A stretch of 15,467 nucleotides of DNA, taken from the NCBI GenBank assembly GCA_040905145.1, contig JBBDSC010000229.1, positions 1 through 15,467 of the forward strand, read 5' to 3'. The DNA is from DATGMS01 sp040905145 (GTDB taxonomy: Bacteria; Bacteroidota; Bacteroidia; Cytophagales; Cyclobacteriaceae). The first letter of the stretch is position 1; each line of letters opens with the position of its first letter. Shown one piece after another: positions 6,347-12,636 of this stretch. The translations under genes were made by a program, and so were the position numbers. The notes beneath the pieces were generated by a model, which saw only the letters and a program-made list of their open reading frames with translations, searched no databases and was not told where the DNA came from.

Positions 6347-7453
6347 ATGGTAAAAAGAGATTATTACGAAGTATTAGAGATTGCAAAGGATGCAAATCAG
6401 GAGGAGATCAAAAAAGCCTATAGAAAAATGGCCATTAAACATCACCCTGATAAAAATCCGGACGATCCTGCAGCAGAAGAAAAATTCAAAGAAGCCGCAG
6501 AAGCCTATGAGGTACTAAGCAACGCTGAAAAGCGCCAGCGCTATGACCAATTTGGACATCAAGGCGTGAGTGGAAATGGGGGCTACGGTGGTGGCATGAA
6601 CATGGATGACATCTTCTCTCAATTTGGGGACATCTTTGGAGGAGGAGGCTTTGATTCTTTCTTCGGTGGTGGAAGCCGTGGGGGCAGAAGGTCAAAAAAA
6701 GGAACCAATCTGCGTGTTAAACTCAAGCTTAACCTTGCGGAAATAGCCAATGGTGTAGAAAAGAAAATAAAAGTAAAACGTCATCTGGTAGCAAATGGGG
6801 TTACTTTCAAAAACTGTTCATCATGTAACGGTGCCGGGCAGATCAAAAAAGTGGTGAACACCATGTTGGGCCAGATGGTTTCGGCAAGCACTTGTCCTGC
6901 CTGTGGGGGCAGTGGTCAAATGGTAGACAAAAAGCCGGCAGAAGCTGATGCAAAAGGATTGATAGTTAAAGAAGAGATTATCCCTATTAATATCCCTGCA
7001 GGTGTTAGCGACAGCATGCAATTGAGCCTTTCGGGAAAAGGGAATGAAGCACCAGGCGGTATTCCAGGAGATTTGTTGATCGTCATAGAAGAAATCGAGC
7101 ATGATTCCCTACAAAGGGACGGGAACAATGTTGTTTATGATTTGTATGTCAGCTTTATTGATGCCGTCTTGGGAGCACAAGTGGAAGTACCCACCATAGA
7201 TGGCAAAGTCAAGATAAAACTGGAATCCGGAACCCAAAGTGGTAGAATATTGAGACTAAAAGGCAAAGGAATCAAGGAATTGAACGGATATGGCAAGGGA
7301 GATCAATTGATCCATGTGAATGTATGGACACCCAAACAATTGACCAAAGAGGAAAAAGATATACTTGAAGGGCTAAAGAATTCTGAAAACTTCGCCCCCG
7401 CTCCAGGGAAATCCGAGAAAAGCATCTTCGATAAGATGAAAGAGTTTTTTTGA
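6347..7453 (+). CDS. dnaJ: Molecular chaperone DnaJ (Hsp40), only one zinc centre
   Basis: DnaJ delivers unfolded clients to DnaK and stimulates its ATPase. The 368-residue protein has a J domain (1-70) with the catalytic HPD at 33-35, then a Gly/Phe-rich linker (about 74-116, with GGGGFDSFFGGGSRGG). A shortened cysteine-rich domain follows, and then the C-terminal client-binding domains and dimer region (from about 205). Type I DnaJ proteins carry four CxxCxGxG motifs that form two zinc centres. Here only two are found, CSSCNGAG (157-164) and CPACGGSG (183-190). By position they correspond to the inner pair (centre II); the outer pair is replaced by LVANG (148-151 region) and AEADAKG (about 198-204). 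The gene is 6 nt after grpE and ends in a strong terminator. Confidence 0.95.
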   Translation: MVKRDYYEVLEIAKDANQEEIKKAYRKMAIKHHPDKNPDDPAAEEKFKEAAEAYEVLSNAEKRQRYDQFGHQGVSGNGGYGGGMNMDDIFSQFGDIFGGGGFDSFFGGGSRGGRRSKKGTNLRVKLKLNLAEIANGVEKKIKVKRHLVANGVTFKNCSSCNGAGQIKKVVNTMLGQMVSASTCPACGGSGQMVDKKPAEADAKGLIVKEEIIPINIPAGVSDSMQLSLSGKGNEAPGGIPGDLLIVIEEIEHDSLQRDGNNVVYDLYVSFIDAVLGAQVEVPTIDGKVKIKLESGTQSGRILRLKGKGIKELNGYGKGDQLIHVNVWTPKQLTKEEKDILEGLKNSENFAPAPGKSEKSIFDKMKEFF

Positions 7454-7458
7454 TGATT

Positions 7459-7485
7459 AAAAGCCGGATACCTTCCGGCTTTTTT
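7459..7485 (+). terminator. Intrinsic terminator of the grpE-dnaJ operon
   Basis: AAAAGCCGGA (7459-7468) pairs with TCCGGCTTTT (7474-7483) around a 5-nt loop (TACCT), followed by more T residues up to 7485. The stem is 10 bp with a GC core, and it begins 5 nt after the dnaJ stop. Confidence 0.93.
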
Positions 7486-7528
7486 GATGGAAATAAAACC
7501 TTTTGCGATTGACACCGTATTTTTCCGT

Positions 7529-8416
7529 ATGCTTAAAAAATTATGCTTATTGATTTTTGTGCTCATAGGAATTACGCCACTGTTAGATGCTCAGATTACT
7601 AAGGAATTTATAGTAGATGAAAAAGAGGGATTTAATCTGGTCCGATTTGATTTTTCATCCTATAAAGGAACATCGTATATTAAACACAAAAATTCCGGTC
7701 AACCCTTAAGAGTTCATGCACACTTGGCCAAAGTAAATATTTTGCCCACTTTTACACATCATATCTCTCAGGGGATTCTTAACGCCAATATAGATCACCA
7801 GAATATTGAATCCGAAAACCTTGGCAAAAGCCTTTCCTATAGATTATTCTCCGGAAGTAACGAAGACTTTGACCATTCCTGGTATATAGATTTGGACACC
7901 ACCTTTTTATATGATCTAAATTTTAGCCTGGGCATAGGAAAGGCTAATTTTGATCTGTCAAACTTGTCTGTTTCCAATTGTAAAATTAAATCGGCCAGTG
8001 CTGATATTTCCTTGGATTACTCCAACAACACCCTCAATTCAGTAAGCATGGATACCATGATGGTGATGATCAATATGGGGACCATTGATGCCAAGGGCAT
8101 TAATTATTCCAATGCCAAAAACATGTTTTTTAATGTAGATTACGGCACACTTAATCTCTCCTTTGCTGACAATATTCCTGGGGGAAGTACCGTTTTGACC
8201 ATGGTTGGCGCAGGATCTGTAAATATCGATTTGCCTTCGGACAGCCACCCATATATAGTCAAAATAAAATCCACAGCCATGTGCAGGACTTCCATTCCGG
8301 GAAATCTAAAAGAAATAGAGAACAAGACGTATGTGAGTAAAGGTTATAAAAGAAATGCAGCCAATCTCATGACATTTTTGATTGACATATCCGTTGGTTC
8401 TGTTTCTCTGGAATAA
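7529..8416 (+). CDS. Secreted beta-rich protein, DUF4097/toastrack-like (function unknown)
   Basis: A 295-residue exported protein. The start at 7529 gives a good signal peptide (MLKKLCLLIFVLIGITPLLDAQ, cleavage about residue 20-22); the frame is open further up (an ATG at 7487), but that lies against the dnaJ terminator and would bury the signal peptide. The middle contains successive short beta-strand repeats with alternating hydrophobic residues (LNFSLGIGKANFDLSNLS, CKIKSASADISLDYSNN, MFFNVDYGTLNLSFADN, TVLTMVGAGSVNIDLPSD). These resemble the ladder-like toastrack fold seen in DUF4097 and LiaF C-terminal domains. I infer the fold; I do not recognise the family by name. It could be a cell-surface or periplasmic protein. 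It precedes an ABC exporter on the same strand by 68 nt. Confidence 0.75.
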   Translation: MLKKLCLLIFVLIGITPLLDAQITKEFIVDEKEGFNLVRFDFSSYKGTSYIKHKNSGQPLRVHAHLAKVNILPTFTHHISQGILNANIDHQNIESENLGKSLSYRLFSGSNEDFDHSWYIDLDTTFLYDLNFSLGIGKANFDLSNLSVSNCKIKSASADISLDYSNNTLNSVSMDTMMVMINMGTIDAKGINYSNAKNMFFNVDYGTLNLSFADNIPGGSTVLTMVGAGSVNIDLPSDSHPYIVKIKSTAMCRTSIPGNLKEIENKTYVSKGYKRNAANLMTFLIDISVGSVSLE

Positions 8417-8484
8417 AAAACGCCGAAATTGCAAGCTTGGCTGCTTATCTTTTTATCATTGTTGAATATTAACACCCGTCTTTC

Positions 8485-9387
8485 TTGAATGTTTTAGAAA
8501 TAAATTCACTTAATAAATCATATGGTAATCATCCTGCACTTACCGATATTGATTTACAGGTCCCTAAAGGTTCTATTTTTGGATTGTTAGGCCCAAATGG
8601 GGCAGGGAAAACTACTTTGATAAGAATCGTAAATCAAATCATAGAGGGTGATTCAGGATATATTTTATTTAAAAATGAAACATTACGCCCTGATCATATC
8701 AAACATATTGGCTACCTGCCCGAAGAGCGTGGTTTGTATAAAAAAATGAAGGTAGGTGAACAGCTCCTATATTTTGCCCAAATAAAAGGACTATCTGCTT
8801 CAGATGCCAAAATAAAAGTGAATTACTGGCTCAAAAGACTTCAAATCTCCGAATGGAAAGACAAGAGAATAGAAGATCTCTCCAAGGGCATGGCCCAAAA
8901 AGTGCAGTTTATAGCCACCGTTATTCATGGCCCGGAACTGCTCATCCTGGATGAACCGTTTTCAGGTTTTGATCCCGTAAACGCGGATATAATTAAAAAC
9001 GAAATCCTAGCCTTAAGAAATTCCGGGACCACTGTAATTCTCTCCACACATAGGATGGAATCTGTGGATTTGTTGTGCGATAATATCGCCATGATCAATA
9101 AGTCATACAAGGTCATAGATGGTCCGGTACAGGAAATAAAAAGGAATGCAAGACCCAATACTTTTGCGGTCAAATTAATCAAAAACGAAAATGCATTGCC
9201 CCCCGAATGGGATGACGTAATAGATCATCAAGAGTACGTTAGCTTTTCCATAACCCTTGATGATGCCCCGCCTAACATGATGCTACGCCATTTGATGCAT
9301 TTCGGAGAAATTTTAGGCTTTGAGGAAGTCATCCCTTCCATAGAGGAAATCTTTATCCAAAAAATCAAAGAAAGCGATCATGAATAA
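8485..9387 (+). CDS. ABC transporter ATP-binding protein (ABC-2/NatA type), TTG start
   Basis: The ATPase subunit of an ABC-2 exporter. The 300-residue protein has Walker A GPNGAGKT (36-43), the LPEERGLY segment in the Q-loop region (78-85), the signature LSKGMAQKV (132-140), Walker B LLILDEP (152-158), and the H-loop histidine H189 in STHRME. After about residue 215 comes the extra C-terminal domain (DUF4162-like) typical of NatA-type ATPases. The start is TTG at 8485: there is an in-frame stop at 8470, and the nearby ATG at 8489 is out of frame and stops at once. The permease gene overlaps by 8 nt (ATG inside the last codons), so the pair is translationally coupled. TATCTTTT (8446-8453) is a possible -7 box without a clear -33 element. 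The cargo is unknown; Na+ export (NatAB) is only an analogy. Confidence 0.9.
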   Translation: MNVLEINSLNKSYGNHPALTDIDLQVPKGSIFGLLGPNGAGKTTLIRIVNQIIEGDSGYILFKNETLRPDHIKHIGYLPEERGLYKKMKVGEQLLYFAQIKGLSASDAKIKVNYWLKRLQISEWKDKRIEDLSKGMAQKVQFIATVIHGPELLILDEPFSGFDPVNADIIKNEILALRNSGTTVILSTHRMESVDLLCDNIAMINKSYKVIDGPVQEIKRNARPNTFAVKLIKNENALPPEWDDVIDHQEYVSFSITLDDAPPNMMLRHLMHFGEILGFEEVIPSIEEIFIQKIKESDHE

Positions 9388-10690
9388 AATTCTTTTAGTG
9401 ATCAAAAGAGAATACCTGGCCCGGGTAAAGAAAAAATCATTTTTATTGGCCACGTTAATCACTCCCCTCATCTTTCCTACCATTATGGGCATTTTTCTTT
9501 GGATAGCTATAAGTGATAGCAATGGAGGAGATGCTTTAAGGATCATTGAAGTGGTGGATGAAAACAACAGTTTTTTTATGGAAAGTGCTGACAATTATGC
9601 CTTTTCATATTCTGACATCAATATAGATGAAGCTAAGGAGTTGGTTCGCAAAGAGAGCAGGTATGGTTTTCTGCATATACCAAAGATAGATTTGGAGAAG
9701 CCAGTCGGAATATCCTATTATTCGATAGAAAATCCAAGTAGGACTTTCTTAGGAAGCTTAGAAGCTACTTTAAAAAGAAAAATCGAAGAGCTAAGGCTCT
9801 ATGATTCCGGGATTGACCCAGCCATAATTGCAGACTTAAAAACCAACGTTTCTATCCAATCCGTAACTTTAGATACCTTTGGCCAAGAAACCATTTCCAA
9901 TGCCACTGTCAATTATGCCATAGGCTTTATCGCCGGTATTTTAATCTATACCTTTATATTTGTATATGGAAACCAGATCATGCAAGGAGTCATAGAAGAG
10001 AAATCCAGTAGAATTATTGAAATTCTTATTTCTTCCTTGAAACCCTTTCAACTGATGATGGGCAAAATAATCGGAATCGGAGCGGTTGGCCTTACCCAGT
10101 TTTTGATTTGGATAATTTTGATAAGTGCGGTTTCCTCTTTAATCATGGGATATTTCGGGATGCAGATGCCACAGCAACAGGCTTTGGAATTGGCCAATCC
10201 GGATGCTAACCGGCTCTTTGATGGCCCAGGTGAAATAGAACAGATCTTGCAGGTTATCCAAGACATCAATTTGATTCAATTGGCCCTCACCTTTATATTT
10301 TACTTTATAGGGGGATACCTGTTGTATGGGGCCTTCTTTGCGGCCATCGGCGCTGCAGTGGATACCCCTTCAGATGCCCAGCAATTTATGTTCCCGGTAA
10401 CTATACCTCTGATTATAGCTTATTTGGGTTTATTTATTTTTGTCTTGGATGATCCCAATAGCAATATTTCCTTCTGGCTTTCTGTGATTCCTTTTACTTC
10501 GCCCATAGCCATGATGGGAAGGATCAGCTATGGCGTTCCATTTTTTGATTTGGCCCTGTCCATAATTCTGCTGATTGCAGGCTTTCTTTTTACCACATGG
10601 CTGGCAGGGAAGATATATCGTATAGGTATTTTGGTCCACGGAACCAAGGTCGGTTATAGGACCCTGTGGAGATGGTTTAAGGCGAGTTGA
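9380..10690 (+). CDS. ABC-2 type transporter permease (NatB-like)
   Basis: The membrane subunit partnering the ATPase just upstream. The 436-residue protein has the classic layout. A short cytoplasmic start (VIKREYLARVKKKSF) leads to a first membrane segment at about 21-45, followed by a large extracytoplasmic domain (about 46-175). A cluster of five to six membrane segments follows (about 178-197, 228-256, 298-325, 338-357, 366-410). The motif VIEEKSSRIIEILISSLKP (204-222), between segments two and three, is the conserved ABC-2 coupling region. The second extracytoplasmic loop (about 259-297) is Gln/Pro-rich. It overlaps the ATPase by 8 nt. The substrate is unknown; the architecture fits a NatB-like exporter or an antibiotic/lipid-type ABC-2 system. 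Confidence 0.9.
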   Translation: MNKILLVIKREYLARVKKKSFLLATLITPLIFPTIMGIFLWIAISDSNGGDALRIIEVVDENNSFFMESADNYAFSYSDINIDEAKELVRKESRYGFLHIPKIDLEKPVGISYYSIENPSRTFLGSLEATLKRKIEELRLYDSGIDPAIIADLKTNVSIQSVTLDTFGQETISNATVNYAIGFIAGILIYTFIFVYGNQIMQGVIEEKSSRIIEILISSLKPFQLMMGKIIGIGAVGLTQFLIWIILISAVSSLIMGYFGMQMPQQQALELANPDANRLFDGPGEIEQILQVIQDINLIQLALTFIFYFIGGYLLYGAFFAAIGAAVDTPSDAQQFMFPVTIPLIIAYLGLFIFVLDDPNSNISFWLSVIPFTSPIAMMGRISYGVPFFDLALSIILLIAGFLFTTWLAGKIYRIGILVHGTKVGYRTLWRWFKAS

Positions 10691-10703
10691 GAGTAGGGTT
10701 GAA

Positions 10704-10716
10704 AAGTACAACGTAC
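10704..10716 (+). repeat. Short dispersed palindromic word, copy 1
   Basis: AAGTACAACGTAC occurs here, 14 nt after the permease stop, and again at 15085-15097, 10 nt after the pseudouridine synthase stop; one base later both read AAG. It holds two GTAC palindromes. The position just behind a stop codon is the same in both copies. Confidence 0.5.
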
Positions 10717-10717
10717 C

Positions 10718-10764
10718 AAGTACAAGGCACAAAGAGAGAACATTGTACTTTGTACCTAGTACTT
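10718..10764. repeat. Imperfect inverted repeat behind the ABC permease gene
   Basis: AAGTACAAGGCACAAAG (10718-10734) and CTTTGTACCTAGTACTT (10748-10764) pair at 15 of 17 positions around a 13-nt purine-rich loop. There is no T-tract directly after it, so a standard intrinsic terminator is doubtful, but a transcript stabiliser or an element end is possible. It overlaps the start of the 60-bp repeat copy B. Confidence 0.65.
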
Positions 10765-10801
10765 CTCCGCTTCGGAAGACCCAAACCATAAATATCAAAT
10801 T
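10742..10801 (+). repeat. 60-bp dispersed intergenic repeat, copy B
   Basis: Matches 4501-4560 at 49 of 60 positions without gaps, with an identical TCCGCTTCGGAAGACC core and identical CCATAAATAT. The 3-bp substitution TGG to CAA between these two blocks is the largest difference. It lies 106 nt before the histidine kinase start, in the same orientation as copy A relative to the flanking genes. Confidence 0.75.
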
Positions 10802-10906
10802 ATTCCAATTTGGAAGGTTGCAAAAGTATGGTGGTATTTCCAGGTTAAACAGATACTGTATTCCACAAAACCGAGTTATAAAGATTGTCTGCTTAACATT
10901 AGAATA

Positions 10907-12109
10907 ATGAAGAACAAATTTCAAGATTTGACCACCTTGGACTTTTACCAAAACAAAGGAAAGGTCAAGTGGATGGTTTTTGGGCTTTCTCTCCTAATCA
11001 GTATTGGATCAATATCTTATACCAATACATTGGTGGAAGAATTGAAAGAAAGGGAGAAAAAGCAAATTGACTTGTTTGCCAGAGCCCTTGAATATGCTGC
11101 AAACAACTCGGATAATCTAACTTTTATCAATCAGGAAATCATCGTACAAAACCATGATATCCCTGTCATTATTGCCGATGCCTTTGGCAATCCTACGGGT
11201 ATTTATAGAAATATTAAATTTGAAGAAGATGCTACAGAAGAAGAAATCAATGAAAAGTTGAAAGCAGAACTTCAGCTCATGAAGGCAGAATATGAGCCGG
11301 TTATCCTGGCTGAGCTCGATCAGTATATTTATTACAAAAACTCGGACCTCCTGGTTTCCCTGTATTTTTATCCCTATGTTCAACTCTCCGTAATCCTGGT
11401 CTTTGGCCTCCTGGCTTATGCGGTTTTTAATCAATCCAAAATAGCGGAGCAAAACAGGGTTTGGGCAGGACTTACCAAGGAAACTGCCCACCAGCTGGGC
11501 ACCCCCCTGGCCTCACTCATGGCCTGGATCGATTATTTTAAGAACTCCCCCGTCTGGGAAGAGAACAAGGAAGTAATCCTGGAATTGGAAAAAGATGTGA
11601 TCAAACTTAAAATGATCACAGAAAGATTTAGCAATATTGGCAGTTCGCCCGTGATCAAATCCGAAAATGTCCATCAAGTCGTAGATGAGGCCATCAACTA
11701 CCTTAGACCTAGGATCTCCAACAAGGTAAACATTACTCTCAACTCGCATGCTGAAGACATATATGCCATGATGAATAAATCCTTGTTCGAATGGGTGATC
11801 GAAAATATCTGTAAAAATGCCGTTGACGCCATGAAAGGCCAAGGGGAAATAAATATCGGCATCATCAAAGAGAGCGAAAAATATGTCCATATAGATATTG
11901 CCGATACAGGAAAAGGAATGGAAAAATCTATGTTTAAAAAAGTTTTTAATCCCGGGTTCACTACCCGAAAACGGGGATGGGGACTGGGCCTTACCTTGGC
12001 CAAAAGAATCATCGAAGGATATCATCAAGGAAAAATCTTTGTCAGTTCTTCCGAATTGGGCAAAGGGACTTCTTTCAGGATCGTCCTTAATGGGGTAAAG
12101 GAGGCGTGA
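10907..12109 (+). CDS. Membrane sensor histidine kinase without an adjacent response regulator
   Basis: A 400-residue sensor kinase. A membrane segment at about 22-39 and a second at about 158-175 enclose an extracytoplasmic sensor region (about 40-155) with a charged, partly coiled section (107-125, EEDATEEEINEKLKAELQL). The catalytic part shows the phosphoacceptor histidine H195 in KETAHQLGTPLASL, the N-box ENICKNAVDAM (299-309), the G1 box DTGKGM (333-338), the F-box FNPGFTTRKR (347-356) and the G2 box GWGLGLTLA (357-365). All residues needed for ATP binding and autophosphorylation are present. No HAMP domain is obvious. No response regulator lies nearby, so its partner is elsewhere. It follows the ABC-2 exporter after 216 bp of repeat DNA, and the two may or may not be functionally linked. 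Confidence 0.93.
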   Translation: MKNKFQDLTTLDFYQNKGKVKWMVFGLSLLISIGSISYTNTLVEELKEREKKQIDLFARALEYAANNSDNLTFINQEIIVQNHDIPVIIADAFGNPTGIYRNIKFEEDATEEEINEKLKAELQLMKAEYEPVILAELDQYIYYKNSDLLVSLYFYPYVQLSVILVFGLLAYAVFNQSKIAEQNRVWAGLTKETAHQLGTPLASLMAWIDYFKNSPVWEENKEVILELEKDVIKLKMITERFSNIGSSPVIKSENVHQVVDEAINYLRPRISNKVNITLNSHAEDIYAMMNKSLFEWVIENICKNAVDAMKGQGEINIGIIKESEKYVHIDIADTGKGMEKSMFKKVFNPGFTTRKRGWGLGLTLAKRIIEGYHQGKIFVSSSELGKGTSFRIVLNGVKEA

Positions 12110-12240
12110 TGTGGATAGTTGGGAGACCGAAGTTGGAAGAATAAAAATGACGAAGAGACGAAGGGAGAGGGGCCCGAAGTTGAACACCAAGCCCCGCGGG
12201 CTGACAAGATTATAGAAAAGGGTTAACCTATGAATTTGAA

Positions 12241-12289
12241 CCCCTGCCTGCCCTGCCGGGAGGCGAGCCTGCCCGCAGGCCGCCAGGGG
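12241..12289. repeat. GC-rich palindromic block
   Basis: CCCCTG (12241-12246) pairs with CAGGGG (12284-12289). Inside lies a perfect hairpin GCCTGC-CC-GCAGGC (12267-12280). The base composition is much richer in GC than the flanking DNA. The CCTGCCTGCC words also occur after adk (about 4475-4486), so this is probably a dispersed palindromic element. Confidence 0.6.
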
Positions 12290-12347
12290 TGATATTATTG
12301 GATCAAAAAGTGTCAACTAAATTCAGGAGGTGACATGCCAGGGATTT

Positions 12348-12405
12348 AATTGCCCTGTCCTTAGGGCAGGGAAAGGAATAGGGAGAGAACACCGGGCTTT
12401 AGCCC
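12348..12405 (+). repeat. REP-like palindromic repeat, copy 2 (diverged)
   Basis: AATTGCC (12348-12354) opens a hairpin TGCCCT / AGGGCA (12351-12356 and 12363-12368). About 25 nt later comes GGGCTTTAGCCC (12394-12405), a palindrome. The order AATTGCC hairpin, spacer, GGCTTTAGCC and the overall length of about 58 nt match copy 1 at 202-263, although the spacer sequence differs. It faces copy 3 in inverted orientation. Confidence 0.55.
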
Positions 12406-12429
12406 CATTAAAAGGCTCACCCGGGATAA

Positions 12430-12490
12430 TGTGGCTAAAGCCAAAAAGGATTCCTGTCTATTTTCCGTTGGTTAAAGCCAAACGGCAATT
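12430..12490 (-). repeat. REP-like palindromic repeat, copy 3 (inverted)
   Basis: On the minus strand it reads AATTGCCGT (12482-12490), a hairpin with CCGTTGG (12465-12471) pairing to CCAAACGG (12478-12485, one bulge), a spacer, and then TTTGGCTTTAGCCACA (12430-12445). The last 16-mer is identical to copy 1 at 248-263, and the total length (61 nt) is nearly the same (62 nt). With copy 2 it forms an inverted pair separated by 24 bp. Confidence 0.7.
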
Positions 12491-12605
12491 GATTAACCAT
12501 TACCAGTTGGAGATTAAATATCAAAAAAACAAGCCGCCGCCTTACACTTTTATTGTTTTCACTGAAATCCCTTCCCTCGTCATCTCATATCTGCTTTCTA
12601 TTTCT

Positions 12606-12613
12606 TACCTTTG
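12606..12613 (+). promoter_or_regulatory. Bacteroidota -7 box, likely prfC promoter
   Basis: TACCTTTG fits TAnnTTTG exactly and lies 23 nt before the ATG at 12637, leaving a leader of roughly 15-20 nt. No clear TTTG is found 17-23 nt upstream, so the -33 element is weak or absent. Confidence 0.55.
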
Positions 12614-12636
12614 CGCTCTTAAAATATTACCGGAAG

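Larger units (their letters stand above)
12110..12636. other. 527-bp palindrome-rich intergenic region before prfC
   Basis: I see no convincing gene. From left to right there is a purine-rich GACCGAAGTTGGAAG stretch right after the kinase stop, a small hairpin AGCCC-CGC-GGGCT (12190-12202), a GC-rich palindromic block (12241-12289), an inverted pair of REP-like units (12348-12405 and 12430-12490), and an AT-rich stretch with the likely prfC promoter box (12606-12613). Open frames on both strands here are best explained by the repeats and by read-through of neighbouring genes. Confidence 0.6.

Noticed and set aside
7484..7528. A longer start for the secreted protein (7484 or 7487)
   Set aside because: It overlaps the dnaJ terminator and would place about 14 polar residues before an otherwise good signal peptide starting at 7529.
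11513..12316. A 267-codon minus-strand open frame opposite the histidine kinase
   Set aside because: It is antisense to a clearly real kinase gene with all catalytic motifs; its translation has no recognisable domain.
12553..12636. A 28-residue N-terminal extension of RF3
   Set aside because: The extension covers the -7 box and precedes the conserved opening MNLTKEIQKRRTFGIIAHPD; the ATG at 12637 is the family start.
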